From: Aureicoccus marinus
Lineage (GTDB): Bacteria; Bacteroidota; Bacteroidia; Flavobacteriales; Flavobacteriaceae
Direction: 5' to 3'
DNA length: 64,000 bases
NCBI RefSeq assembly: GCF_002954325.1
Contig: NZ_MQVX01000001.1
Location: 2,161,383 to 2,225,382, forward strand
Of this stretch, positions 20,085-28,482 are shown piece after piece. The position numbers were made by a program, and so were the translations under genes. How positions within the stretch are numbered: the stretch's first letter is position 1; the number at the start of each line of letters is the position of its first letter. Below the pieces are notes generated by a model, which saw nothing but the letters and a program-made list of their open reading frames with translations, had not been told where the DNA came from and did no database searches.

Positions 20085-20987
20085 TTGCTGAAAATAGCAC
20101 ATCATCCGATCTACCGACTACCGCTTCCAGAGGGACACCGATTTCCGATGGAGAAGTACGATCTTATCCCGGAACAGTTGCTCTATGAAGGCATATGTGA
20201 AACCGAAAATTTCTTCCGTCCGGAGAAACCGGTACTTCAAACGGTTTTACCGGCACATGACCTTTCTTATGTTGAGAAGCTTGTTGCAGAAGAACTAAAG
20301 CCCAGCGAGGTTCGCAAAATTGGTTTCCCTTTGAGCTCCCATCTCATTGAAAGAGAATTCATCATAGCCGATGGTACCATTAAAGGATGTGAATTTGCCC
20401 TTCAACACGGTGTTGCCATGAATATTGCCGGAGGCACCCACCATGCCTTCCGAGGGCACGGTGAAGCCTTCTGCCTATTGAATGATCAAGCTATAGCGGC
20501 TTACCATCTTCTCAATGAGAAAGACTTAAGCAGAATTTTGGTTATCGATCTTGATGTTCATCAGGGCAATGGCACTGCCGAAATCTTCCAGGATGACGAG
20601 CGGGTATACACCTTTTCGATGCACGGCCAAGCCAATTACCCCTTTAGGAAAGAAGTTTCGGACTGGGATATCCCTTTAGAAAAAGGCACACCTGATAAAA
20701 CCTACCTCGATATCCTAGAAAAAGCCCTCCATAAGCTATTCACAGAATGCGACCCCCAATTCGTTTTTTATTTATGTGGGGTGGATGTTCTGGAAACCGA
20801 TAAACTGGGCACTCTAGGAATGACCATGGAAGGTTGCGAAAAGCGAGACGAAATGGTTCTCAAAGCATGCCACGAGGCTGGAATTCCTGTCCAATGCAGT
20901 ATGGGGGGAGGGTACTCCCCCGAAATCAAACACATTGTTCGTGCCCACTGCAATACGTATCGACTTGCACAGGAAATCTATTTCTAG
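20085..20987 (+). CDS. Histone-deacetylase-family (acetoin-utilisation-like) hydrolase
   Basis: A 300-residue cytoplasmic zinc amidohydrolase. The family motifs are present: GGTHHAFRGHGEAFC (catalytic His pair), VIDLDVHQGNGT (Asp and His zinc ligands) and CGVDVLETDKLGTLGMT (the last Asp ligand region). Bacterial members deacetylate small molecules, polyamines or proteins; the substrate here is unknown. The start is TTG at 20085, the only start codon that keeps the first strand (KIAHHPIY). The gene lies 6 bases behind the MG2/plug gene and probably shares its transcript. Its TAG interlocks with the ssb stop on the opposite strand (CTAG). Confidence 0.85.
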   Translation: MLKIAHHPIYRLPLPEGHRFPMEKYDLIPEQLLYEGICETENFFRPEKPVLQTVLPAHDLSYVEKLVAEELKPSEVRKIGFPLSSHLIEREFIIADGTIKGCEFALQHGVAMNIAGGTHHAFRGHGEAFCLLNDQAIAAYHLLNEKDLSRILVIDLDVHQGNGTAEIFQDDERVYTFSMHGQANYPFRKEVSDWDIPLEKGTPDKTYLDILEKALHKLFTECDPQFVFYLCGVDVLETDKLGTLGMTMEGCEKRDEMVLKACHEAGIPVQCSMGGGYSPEIKHIVRAHCNTYRLAQEIYF

Positions 20988-21355
20988 ATTTCAGTTTCAT
21001 CCAAAACACTGGCCTGTTCTAAGGCGACTGTTGACCTCCCTAGGAGTAGCAATTCGTCACATCGGATCTCGGTAAAGTAACGTTTCTCATCCTTATCTGT
21101 TAGATAGGAACGAGTCATTAACTTCCCTTCAACACCAACCTCTTTTCCTTTAAACAGATAAGACTCCGCTAAATCAGCCAAGCGCCCCCAGGCAACGACC
21201 TGATGCCATTGAGTGTCGGTTTGCTTTTCGCCTTCGCCATTGCGATAGACTTCATTTGTGGCCATAGAAAACTTTGCCCTTTTTGACCCATTCTCATAAG
21301 TAACCACCTCCGGATCTGCCCCTAGATTTCCAATTAACTGCACCTTGTTTCTCAT
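20984..21355 (-). CDS. ssb: Single-stranded DNA-binding protein, short form
   Basis: A 123-residue OB-fold SSB with the usual N-terminus (MRNKVQLIGNLGADPEV) and core (WHQVVAWGRLADLAESYLFKGKEVGVEGKL). It ends SVLDETEI and lacks both the long disordered linker and the acidic DDDIPF-type tip through which the main SSB recruits repair proteins. It is therefore probably an accessory paralogue rather than the replicative SSB, or acts without partner recruitment. The upstream region holds 20-base-spaced direct repeats. Confidence 0.9.
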   Translation of the reverse strand: MRNKVQLIGNLGADPEVVTYENGSKRAKFSMATNEVYRNGEGEKQTDTQWHQVVAWGRLADLAESYLFKGKEVGVEGKLMTRSYLTDKDEKRYFTEIRCDELLLLGRSTVALEQASVLDETEI

Positions 21356-21442
21356 ACTATTTACTCTGTTTTAATTAAAAGCGTTTCACTCGCTAAATAC
21401 AAGACAAACCTCCGGAAACAACGCTGAACAATCGTCCATAAA

Positions 21443-21470
21443 ACACTTAAATACATTTATTTACACTTAA
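21443..21470. repeat. Direct repeat ACACTTAA, spaced 20 bases, upstream of ssb
   Basis: ACACTTAA occurs at 21443-21450 and 21463-21470, a centre spacing of 20 bases (about two helical turns), in an AT-rich stretch about 90-115 bases upstream of the ssb ATG. It could be a dimeric regulator site. AT-rich chance repetition is possible. Confidence 0.35.
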
Positions 21471-21578
21471 TAGTATTTAGAAATGAATAGCCCGAATAAA
21501 AAGAAATGGTAGCCCTACGCGCCCTCATCATATTGACCAATTCAGAAGAGCCTACTTCATAATTGCAGTGAGGCGGTA

Positions 21579-21598
21579 CATCTTTGCCCCTAAAGATG
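21579..21598 (+). repeat. Inverted repeat just before the zinc-ribbon gene start
   Basis: CATCTTT and AAAGATG form perfect 7-base arms around a 6-base spacer, ending 7 bases before the ATG at 21606. A transcript would place the purine-rich ribosome-binding region (aaagatgaagagg) partly in this stem. Confidence 0.45.
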
Positions 21599-21605
21599 AA
21601 GAGGC

Positions 21606-21983
21606 ATGAATCAAAGACGGTGTGAAGAATGCAATTCCCCGCTTAAGGGCCGGTCTGATAAAAGGTTTTGTGGGGACTATTGCCGCAATACGTACCACAA
21701 TCGAAAACACCAAAAAAGGAATAGGGTTCGTTATGCAACGCACCAGAAACTGCAGAGAAACAGGCAAATACTAAAGGAAATACTCGGATCCAAAGCACGC
21801 AGAGTAATCGGACGTGAACAGCTTATACAACTGGGATTTGATTTTGGTTTCCTGACCGAAATACTCCGACTGACCCGTGGTCAAAACTATTATTACATCT
21901 ACGATGTAGGCTACCGTCTACTTGAAGCCAATCGGCTTCTTATCGTTCACAAAGACAAACGGCCTTTGGCTATTTCCAGTTGA
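21606..21983 (+). CDS. Small zinc-ribbon protein (DUF2116-like N-terminus), function unknown
   Basis: A 125-residue basic cytoplasmic protein. CEEC and CGDYC in the first 30 residues form a four-cysteine zinc ribbon (CxxC...CxxxC), followed by a strongly basic helix (HNRKHQKRNRVRY). The C-terminal part has a Tyr-rich segment (GQNYYYIYDVGYRLLE). It resembles the widespread small Bacteroidota protein whose zinc ribbon is annotated DUF2116-like, probably binding nucleic acid. The start has a good purine-rich site but lies next to a hairpin. The 3' end overlaps the convergent CBS gene by 14 bases. Confidence 0.75.
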   Translation: MNQRRCEECNSPLKGRSDKRFCGDYCRNTYHNRKHQKRNRVRYATHQKLQRNRQILKEILGSKARRVIGREQLIQLGFDFGFLTEILRLTRGQNYYYIYDVGYRLLEANRLLIVHKDKRPLAISS

Positions 21984-22440
21984 CTCCGCTGAGTTTTAGG
22001 GCAGCGATGACAATATCCTTGCGGGATATTTGACCCACCATAATGTCATTTTTCATGACCGGTAGTCGGCGGCGGTTATTCTTGATAAAGCGCTCGGCCG
22101 CATCAAAAATACTCATGTCATGAGGGATGGTTTCCACCTCTTTGGACATGTAACTATCTACACGTTTATCCAGAATAGGCTGGTTGAAATAGCGACTTTC
22201 GGAAATTTGCTTCAAACAATCGGCTTCCGAGATAATTCCGACCAAAAAACCGGCATCATCTACTACAGGACCACCGGAAATATGATGTTTCGCAAAGGCT
22301 TCCATCACCTCTAGAATCGATTGATCCGGCAAAAAGGTCACCAATTTGGTTGTCATATAATCTGACACCAAAATGGGTGCTTCTATGGTGGTCTTCGGCT
22401 CGGCTTTGGCTCTGGCTCCTTGAAAACTCTTGATTCCCAT
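21970..22440 (-). CDS. CBS-domain pair protein
   Basis: A 156-residue cytoplasmic protein made of two CBS motifs forming one Bateman module: residues ~28-85 (VSDYMTTKLVTFLPDQSILE, then ISGGPVVDDAGFLVGIISEAD) and ~95-150 (VDSYMSKEVETIPHD, then RRLPVMKNDIMVGQISRKDI). Such modules bind adenosine nucleotides and sense energy state or act as stand-alone regulators. No catalytic or membrane domain is attached. The gene is monocistronic. Confidence 0.9.
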   Translation of the reverse strand: MGIKSFQGARAKAEPKTTIEAPILVSDYMTTKLVTFLPDQSILEVMEAFAKHHISGGPVVDDAGFLVGIISEADCLKQISESRYFNQPILDKRVDSYMSKEVETIPHDMSIFDAAERFIKNNRRRLPVMKNDIMVGQISRKDIVIAALKLSGVNWK

Positions 22441-22547
22441 AATCTTACTTGTTGAAGGTTTCTTTCTAATTTAATGATTTTTTGTTAAATCTTTATTTTT
22501 AACTTGTAATTGCGATCCAAATCACGCAACAGGCCCCCAATCCTTAT

Positions 22548-24839
22548 ATGAAATATCCAAGATTGCTTTCATTACTCTTGCTCACTTTAGCTGTAGCCTG
22601 GAGTTTTTGGTCTTTATTGCCTTCTTATGAGCCGGATGCAGATGCTGACCCAAGCGTTTTTTCGACAGATCGGGCCTTTGCTCATGTAAAAAATATGGGG
22701 CAAAAACCCCATGGGGTGGGGTATTCTGCGCACAAAGAGGTCCGGCAATACATCGTGGACGAATTAAAGGAACTCCTCTTAGATGTTCAGTTTCAGGAGG
22801 GGTACACTGCAGGAGACTGGGGCAATCTTTCGAGGGCGACCAATATTCTCGCTCGAATTCCCGGTACAGATCCCTATGGCAAAGCCCTGGTTCTCATGTC
22901 TCATTACGACAGCAGCCCCCATTCATCTTTCGGAGCCAGCGATGCTGGCAGCGGGGTAGCAACCATTCTGGAAGGAGTGCGTGCTTACACAAGTGGAGAA
23001 ACAAAGAACAAAAACGACATCATTGTTTTAATCACCGACGCCGAAGAATTGGGTCTAAATGGAGCTGCTCTTTTTGTTCAACAGCACGAATGGGCTAAAG
23101 AAGTAGGACTGGTTTTGAATTTCGAAGCGCGAGGTAGTGGCGGGCCTAGTTATATGCTTATCGAAACCAATCGCGGGAACGCCGAGCTGATCAAAGGGTT
23201 TCAAAAAGCGGGAGTGAGCTACCCTGTTGCCAATTCCCTCGCCTACAGTATCTACAAATTACTCCCCAACGACACCGATTTAACGGTTTTTAGAGAACAA
23301 GGCGATATTGAAGGATTCAACTTTGCTTTTATCGATGATCATTTTGACTACCACACCGCTCTGGACAGACCGGACAGATTAGATCTCCCGACGCTCAAAC
23401 ACCAGGGGGAATACCTCATGCCTCTTTTACAACACTACGCCCAGGCCGACCTGACGGCTCTAAAGAGTCTAAATGATTCTGTTTACTTCAACATGCCCTA
23501 CTACCGGATGCTGAGCTACCCCTATGAGATGATATGGCCTCTTTTCATTGGAGCCTGTTTGGTTTTTATCAGCATTCTGATCATTGGTCTTCGCAAAGAA
23601 AAGTTGAGTGTAAAAGGCATGCTCAAAGGATTTTTTCCGCTTTTAGGGATCCTATTGGTTAATGGCTTGGCTGGTTATTTCGCCTGGCCGGTCATCACCT
23701 ATTGGTACCCTGAACTTGGGAATAATTTGCACGGCTTTCCATATAACGGGCACGGCTACATCTATACTTTGGCCTTTTTCTCGTTATCGATTTGTTTTTT
23801 CTTTTACAACCGATTCTACGCCCACCGCACGGCAGATTTAATCGCCGCCCCCCTGTTTCTATGGCTTCTTATTACCGGGCTATTGAGTCACTACCTCGCC
23901 GGTGCCAGCTTTTTTATCGTCCCCATTTACGGGCTGCTGGCCGCTTGGATGATCTCTATGGATGATCAGCACCCGAATACCTTTGTGTTGCTCTTGCTCT
24001 CGTTACCGGCCATCTTGATTTGCACTCCTTTTGTGGTCATGTTTCCTGTCGGTTTGGGTCTCAAGATGTTGATCGCTTGTAGCCTTTTGGTGAGTTTACT
24101 TTTTCTGTTTGCCTTGCCTCTTTTGCACAAGACTCAGTACATGACCCGCTTAGCGGTTCTCTTTCTTTTCGTGGCCATAAGCCTGGCTGTCAAGACGCAC
24201 ATCGATAGTGACCAAAGTCCGGAAAGACCTCTTCCGACCAGTCTGCTTTATGTAGAAGACGCCAATAAAGACAAGGCCTATTGGGCTTCTTACGATGCAG
24301 TACTCTCGGAGTGGAATGCTCCCTTTCTTGAAAAAGAGAGTTCACGAGCTGAAGTTGAACTGAACAACATCAGCAGCAAATACGGAACTTCCTTTAATCA
24401 TTTGGTCCCTGTAGAGTCTGCTAAAAGACTAAGGCTTTCAGCTCCTAAAATTCGGATCGATAAAGACACCCTTATAGGAGACACCCGCTATCTGGACCTT
24501 TGTATTTCGCCCACCCGAAATGTCAATCGCCTCGAGGTATACACCAACGAAGTCGGTCTTAAGAAGGCAATCATCAAGGGGGTCAAGCTGAAGGATTATT
24601 ACCTAGAAAACCGCCAGACGGATCGACTCTTTACCCACTTCATCAGTGACAACGAGGACACCGAAATCCAACTGGAATGGCCAGAAGGACAAGAACTGGA
24701 ACTCACCCTTTACGAAGCCAGTACCGATCTGGTCAATTACCCAGGTTCCGGCGTTTCGGTCCGTCCAGAAATCGAAATCCCCATGCCCTTTGTCCTGAAT
24801 GACGCCCTGCTATGGACCAAAACCTACCGTTTTGAATGA
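22548..24839 (+). CDS. M28-family membrane metallopeptidase
   Basis: A 763-residue protein with an N-terminal membrane anchor (residues 5-23), a periplasmic M28 zinc peptidase domain and a C-terminal block of about 6-7 transmembrane helices (~325-540), followed by a soluble tail. Metal-site motifs are present: MSHYDSS (~119), SDAGSG (~132), TDAEELG (~165), then FEARGSGG and HFDYHTALD. The layout resembles ER-metallopeptidase-1-like proteins of Bacteroidota. It is expected to cleave peptides as an aminopeptidase. It overlaps the next gene by 8 bases, suggesting coupling. Confidence 0.88.
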   Translation: MKYPRLLSLLLLTLAVAWSFWSLLPSYEPDADADPSVFSTDRAFAHVKNMGQKPHGVGYSAHKEVRQYIVDELKELLLDVQFQEGYTAGDWGNLSRATNILARIPGTDPYGKALVLMSHYDSSPHSSFGASDAGSGVATILEGVRAYTSGETKNKNDIIVLITDAEELGLNGAALFVQQHEWAKEVGLVLNFEARGSGGPSYMLIETNRGNAELIKGFQKAGVSYPVANSLAYSIYKLLPNDTDLTVFREQGDIEGFNFAFIDDHFDYHTALDRPDRLDLPTLKHQGEYLMPLLQHYAQADLTALKSLNDSVYFNMPYYRMLSYPYEMIWPLFIGACLVFISILIIGLRKEKLSVKGMLKGFFPLLGILLVNGLAGYFAWPVITYWYPELGNNLHGFPYNGHGYIYTLAFFSLSICFFFYNRFYAHRTADLIAAPLFLWLLITGLLSHYLAGASFFIVPIYGLLAAWMISMDDQHPNTFVLLLLSLPAILICTPFVVMFPVGLGLKMLIACSLLVSLLFLFALPLLHKTQYMTRLAVLFLFVAISLAVKTHIDSDQSPERPLPTSLLYVEDANKDKAYWASYDAVLSEWNAPFLEKESSRAEVELNNISSKYGTSFNHLVPVESAKRLRLSAPKIRIDKDTLIGDTRYLDLCISPTRNVNRLEVYTNEVGLKKAIIKGVKLKDYYLENRQTDRLFTHFISDNEDTEIQLEWPEGQELELTLYEASTDLVNYPGSGVSVRPEIEIPMPFVLNDALLWTKTYRFE

Positions 24840-25662
24840 TCAAAAAGATCCCGGACTGGCCATTCTCGGAAGTGGTTGGCTTGGCTTAGCTCTAGGAAAA
24901 TATCTAGTTGGCAAAGGCTATCGGGTAAATGGAAGTACTCAGTCCAGTCTGCGCTTTCCGCAACTGCAGGAAGCCGGTCTACACCCTTTTGAAATCGCCT
25001 TAGACGAGGAGGGCGTTCAAGGAAATCTCCGCGGCTTTTTGGAAGGCATGCATACCCTGTTAATCGCTGTCGCTCCTGGCCTTAGAAAAGATCCTACTTT
25101 GCGGTATGACCTCCGCATCGCCCAACTCATCAAAGAGCTGAAAGACCATGATCTGCATAGGGTACTTTTTATCAGCAGCACTTCCGTCTATGGAACAGAC
25201 ATTCCCAGAGAAAACCGGACCCACTTGGACGAAAAAAGCGAAGTAAATCCACAGACGGAACCTGGTCGCCAATTGGTCCAAGCAGAAAAATTACTGCTGT
25301 CCGCACCCCATTTGGAAACGACAATACTACGCCCAGGAGGATTGTTGGGGAGCGATCGTCATCCGATCACCCGCCTGAGTGGAAGAACAAACCTCCGTGG
25401 GGGAGGCAGGCCCGTAAATCTTATTCAGCGAAAGGAGTGTATTGAGATCATCTTTCAATGCCTTCAAAACGAGTGGAAAGATGAAGTCATCAATTTGGTT
25501 CACCCCAACCACCCGACCAAGAAAGAATACTACACACAGGAAGCGCTAAACCGCCAGATTCCCCCTCCGGAATACCTGGATGAAAAACGAGAGGGCCTGG
25601 CGGTAGAACCCGAAGTTCTTCGCGGCAAAGGCTACTCCTTCCAATTCCCAATCGAATCTTAG
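24832..25662 (+). CDS. NAD(P)-binding SDR/epimerase-like oxidoreductase (YeeZ-like)
   Basis: An ~276-residue Rossmann protein. The dinucleotide-binding loop is GSGWLG near the N-terminus, and FISSTSVYG with downstream ILRPGGLLG follows the extended SDR pattern. It resembles the YeeZ-type atypical epimerase/dehydratase family; the substrate is unknown. The start is taken at TTG 24832, overlapping the peptidase stop. An upstream ATG at 24799 would add 11 residues of out-of-frame peptidase sequence before the first strand. It is probably co-transcribed with the M28 peptidase, though no functional link is obvious. Confidence 0.8.
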   Translation: MNDQKDPGLAILGSGWLGLALGKYLVGKGYRVNGSTQSSLRFPQLQEAGLHPFEIALDEEGVQGNLRGFLEGMHTLLIAVAPGLRKDPTLRYDLRIAQLIKELKDHDLHRVLFISSTSVYGTDIPRENRTHLDEKSEVNPQTEPGRQLVQAEKLLLSAPHLETTILRPGGLLGSDRHPITRLSGRTNLRGGGRPVNLIQRKECIEIIFQCLQNEWKDEVINLVHPNHPTKKEYYTQEALNRQIPPPEYLDEKREGLAVEPEVLRGKGYSFQFPIES

Positions 25663-25704
25663 GCCCCTTTCGTCGAGAAATCCGCTCTAAGCGGGAAATT
25701 TTAC

Positions 25705-25712
25705 TACTTTTG
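25705..25712 (+). promoter_or_regulatory. Bacteroidota -7 promoter box for the TPR protein gene
   Basis: TACTTTTG matches TAnnTTTG and lies 19 bases before the ATG at 25732. A short GC stem (CCGCT...AGCGG, 25682-25694) just upstream may end the preceding transcript. Confidence 0.55.
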
Positions 25713-25731
25713 CGGCTCTAAATTCATCGGA

Positions 25732-26424
25732 ATGAAAAAGTTACTTCCCCTGTTTTTTGTTTTAGCAATCAGCTTTACTCAGGCTCAAGACAAGAGCGCT
25801 TTGGCCGCTCATTTTGAAGCCTATTACCAAGCCATGAAAAGTCAAGGCGATGTCAATGGCGTGATCAATTCCCTTACCCACTTGAACGTGCTTAGTCCGT
25901 CTCAAGAGCGCATCGACACCCTCGGATACATCTACATGAACAGTGGACAACACGAGCAAGCTTTGAGAACAGTAGGAATTGAAAACGATGACAAGGCCAG
26001 TGACTTGGCTGTTCAGGTAAAGGCAGTTTCTCTGAAAGCCATCAACCAACCTAAACGCGCACAGGAACAATTCGAAATCTTGTTCTCGCGCAACGCCAAT
26101 GCCTACTTGGCCTATGAGTTAGCCGATTTGATGATTCAAAATGGTGACAACACCAAAGCAGCCGAGAAGATTGAGTACGGTTTAGCCAACGCTCCTGCCG
26201 ATATGAAGTATGCCTTTTTTGAAAGACAACAACCGTATGAGGTATCGATTAAGGCGGCCTTCTTGCACCTTAAAGGTCTCTTGACCTACAACAACGCTCC
26301 GGACAAAATTGATGATGCCTTGGCCTTGGTTAACCAAGCATTGCAAATGGAACCCAAGTTCAACTTGGCCAGTCTAAGTCGTCAAGCTCTTGAAAGTCGC
26401 AAAGCGGAAGCCAACAAGCAGTAG
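25732..26424 (+). CDS. Exported tetratricopeptide-like protein
   Basis: A 230-residue protein with a clean signal peptide (MKKLLPLFFVLAISFTQAQ) and a helical repeat body of TPR type (SGQHEQALRTVGIEN, then PKRAQEQFEILFSRN and ALALVNQALQMEPKFNLA). It has no lipobox and is expected in the periplasm as a scaffold or binding protein. It is preceded by a well placed promoter and ends 5 bases before the convergent SnoaL-like gene. No specific partner can be inferred. Confidence 0.78.
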   Translation: MKKLLPLFFVLAISFTQAQDKSALAAHFEAYYQAMKSQGDVNGVINSLTHLNVLSPSQERIDTLGYIYMNSGQHEQALRTVGIENDDKASDLAVQVKAVSLKAINQPKRAQEQFEILFSRNANAYLAYELADLMIQNGDNTKAAEKIEYGLANAPADMKYAFFERQQPYEVSIKAAFLHLKGLLTYNNAPDKIDDALALVNQALQMEPKFNLASLSRQALESRKAEANKQ

Positions 26425-26429
26425 AATAG

Positions 26430-26938
26430 TTAGCGCATTTTCCTGCGGTCAGCAATAAAGGTGCTGTCGCGTTTTTGCTTTAGAGCGGTGAGCTCACTGA
26501 CGTTGTCATTGGGAACATCAATCGAAAGAACGTAGTGTTTGATATGCCACTTTCCTCTCTTTTTGATCAAATACCCGAACCTCTGCAGATACCCATTTGA
26601 GTTGACAGTAACTCATCAAACCAGGCCACACCACCCTTTTTTTGCACATAAATGTTGCGGTCTATTGCGGTAAAGCTCCAGGCTCTTCCACAATCAAAAT
26701 AGGGCTTGGCAAAATCCTGAAACTCCTTTTTGGTCCAGTTCTCCGTAGCGTCGGTTCCGATGAAAATACTTTCTTCCGCCATAGCTCCAAAGTAGCCTTC
26801 ATAATTTGCATCTGCAGCATCTTTGTGCCAATGGTCAAGCAGTTGATTCAGAACTTCTTTGTCTTTATCCTGCGCCTGAATCAGGGCCAGCGAAAACAAA
26901 GCGACCAACAGAGTTCGGTGTTTTTGGAATTGCTTCAT
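26430..26938 (-). CDS. Exported SnoaL/NTF2-like protein (frameshift near 26575)
   Basis: The first ~120 codons give a signal peptide (HRTLLVALFSLALIQAQ) and an NTF2-like fold (LDHWHKDAADANYEGYF, WTKKEFQDFAKPYF, GGVAWFDELLSTQMGICRGSG). That frame stops at 26567. The next frame continues without a break in homology: YLIKKRGKWHIKHYVLS, then IDVPNDNVSELTALK, ending at TAA 26430-26432. Adding one G to the run GGG (CCC at 26574-26576 on the plus strand) joins them into about 169 residues. The family usually binds small molecules or acts as a hydrolase/isomerase fold; the function is unknown. The start overlaps the upstream lipoprotein stop (ATGA). Confidence 0.75.
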
Positions 26939-27480
26939 GGTGTTGGGTTTTCTTCTTCGATTTCTGGTGCCAATAAGGCCCGCTCCATCACAGAATCCAA
27001 GGGAGATCTGAGGAGCACATTCATTTGATTTCGCCACGAATTTCGTGCGCGGTAAATCGCAGCCATACTGCTGTCGGTTGGGGTTTCATCTTGCAAAGCC
27101 GCCTTGAGTTGCATCAAATGAGTCCGAATGACCTTCTGCCGTGATTCGATGGGCAATACCTGAAAAGCCTTAGGGGGGCTTGACGCATCAAGAGTGTCTT
27201 GCTTGGATAATAAATCCTCGACCGCTAGTAGGAGGTCTTCTTTGGTTGTCGCTCTCTCCATAAAGCCAAAACTGCGTTCCCAATCCTGATACTCTTTCCA
27301 GGGTGCAACCAACTGAGTTGCTTGATCATCCAACTCCTGCAAAGAAGGCAGATTGGTGTAATTCAAAACAGTGTCTTTTTTGACTTCAGCCTTCTCCTCC
27401 GCGGCTTGCTTCTCCTTTTTACAGGAAAAGCCTAGTAGCAAGAACAGAACCAAGGTCATTGTACGTGAAGTGAATCGCAT
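26935..27480 (-). CDS. Putative lipoprotein, function unknown
   Basis: A 181-residue product whose signal peptide ends in a lipobox (LLGFSCKK, Cys ~20). The mature part is helical, acidic and rich in Glu/Lys, with no recognised domain. The gene overlaps the SnoaL-like gene by 4 bases (ATGA), so the two are probably translated together and may act in the same envelope process. It is divergent from the threonine dehydrogenase gene. Confidence 0.7.
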   Translation of the reverse strand: MRFTSRTMTLVLFLLLGFSCKKEKQAAEEKAEVKKDTVLNYTNLPSLQELDDQATQLVAPWKEYQDWERSFGFMERATTKEDLLLAVEDLLSKQDTLDASSPPKAFQVLPIESRQKVIRTHLMQLKAALQDETPTDSSMAAIYRARNSWRNQMNVLLRSPLDSVMERALLAPEIEEENPTP

Positions 27481-27509
27481 GCAAAAGGGCTTATTGGGTA
27501 AAGATAGGT

Positions 27510-27517
27510 TATCTTTG
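27510..27517 (+). promoter_or_regulatory. Bacteroidota -7 promoter box for the threonine dehydrogenase gene
   Basis: TATCTTTG matches TAnnTTTG and lies 26 bases before the GTG start at 27544, within the divergent intergenic region shared with the lipoprotein gene. Confidence 0.55.
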
Positions 27518-27543
27518 CGGCAAATATTTCGAATACCAAGGGC

Positions 27544-28479
27544 GTGTCCAAAAGCATTTTAATTATCGGGGCCTGTGGGCAAATAGGCACCGAACTCACC
27601 ACAACTCTTCGCGCCCAGCACGGGGCTTCCAACGTTATTGCAACTGATATCCGACCGGCACCGGAAGGCTTGTTAGGCGACGGTCCTTTTGAGGTACTCA
27701 ATGCCATGGACGGTCAAGCCCTCAAGAAGATCGTAGACCAATACCAAGTCGGAACCATTTACCATATGGCAGCTCTCCTCAGTGCGAAGGCTGAAGGGCA
27801 ACCAGAACTCGCTTGGGACCTCAACATGACTTCTCTGTTCCACGCACTTAACCTGGCCAAAGAAGGGCATATTGACAAGATTTTCTGGCCCAGCAGCATC
27901 GCTGTCTTTGGTCCAACAACACCGAAGGAACAAACTCCTCAACAAACCGTTACTGAGCCAACTACGGTATACGGAATCAGTAAGCTGGCTGGAGAAGGCT
28001 GGTGTTCTTACTACCAAAAACGCTATGGGGTGGATGTTCGAACGGTGCGCTACCCTGGCCTCATCAGTTGGAAAACCATTCCCGGTGGTGGAACAACCGA
28101 CTATGCAATTGCCATCTACCAAGACGCCCTGGCCAAAGGTCATTACAATTGCTTTTTGCAGGAAGACACCCGAATGCCCATGATGTATATGGAGGACGCC
28201 GTTAGAGGAACCATTGAACTCATGGAGAGTGATAACCTGGACAACTACAAGGCCTACAATCTCGGAGCGATCAGTTTTACACCGAAAGAACAGGCAGAAA
28301 GTATCCGAAAGTATCTTCCAGGATTTACCATGGAGGCCACCCCCGACTTTCGTCAGGCTATTGCTGATACCTGGCCCCAAAGCGTAGATGATTCTCAAGC
28401 GCGTGAAGATTGGCAGTGGAATCACCGCTATGACCTGGACGACATCACTAAGGTTATGCTACAAAATCTGAAGAAGTAA
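27544..28479 (+). CDS. tdh: L-threonine 3-dehydrogenase, SDR type
   Basis: This enzyme oxidises L-threonine to 2-amino-3-oxobutyrate with NAD. The 311-residue extended-SDR protein has the NAD loop GACGQIG (residues 8-14), an SSIAVFG strand and the catalytic YGISK (YxxxK). RYPGLISW and TTDYAIAIY match the family found in flavobacteria such as Flavobacterium frigidimaris, distinct from zinc-dependent E. coli Tdh. The start is GTG at 27544 behind a clear promoter. No kbl gene (the next pathway step) lies in this window. Confidence 0.92.
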   Translation: MSKSILIIGACGQIGTELTTTLRAQHGASNVIATDIRPAPEGLLGDGPFEVLNAMDGQALKKIVDQYQVGTIYHMAALLSAKAEGQPELAWDLNMTSLFHALNLAKEGHIDKIFWPSSIAVFGPTTPKEQTPQQTVTEPTTVYGISKLAGEGWCSYYQKRYGVDVRTVRYPGLISWKTIPGGGTTDYAIAIYQDALAKGHYNCFLQEDTRMPMMYMEDAVRGTIELMESDNLDNYKAYNLGAISFTPKEQAESIRKYLPGFTMEATPDFRQAIADTWPQSVDDSQAREDWQWNHRYDLDDITKVMLQNLKK

Positions 28480-28482
28480 TCC

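Noticed and set aside
27673-28425. 250-codon antisense ORF opposite the threonine dehydrogenase gene
   Set aside because: Shadow of a strongly coding frame; composition has no domain or signal features.
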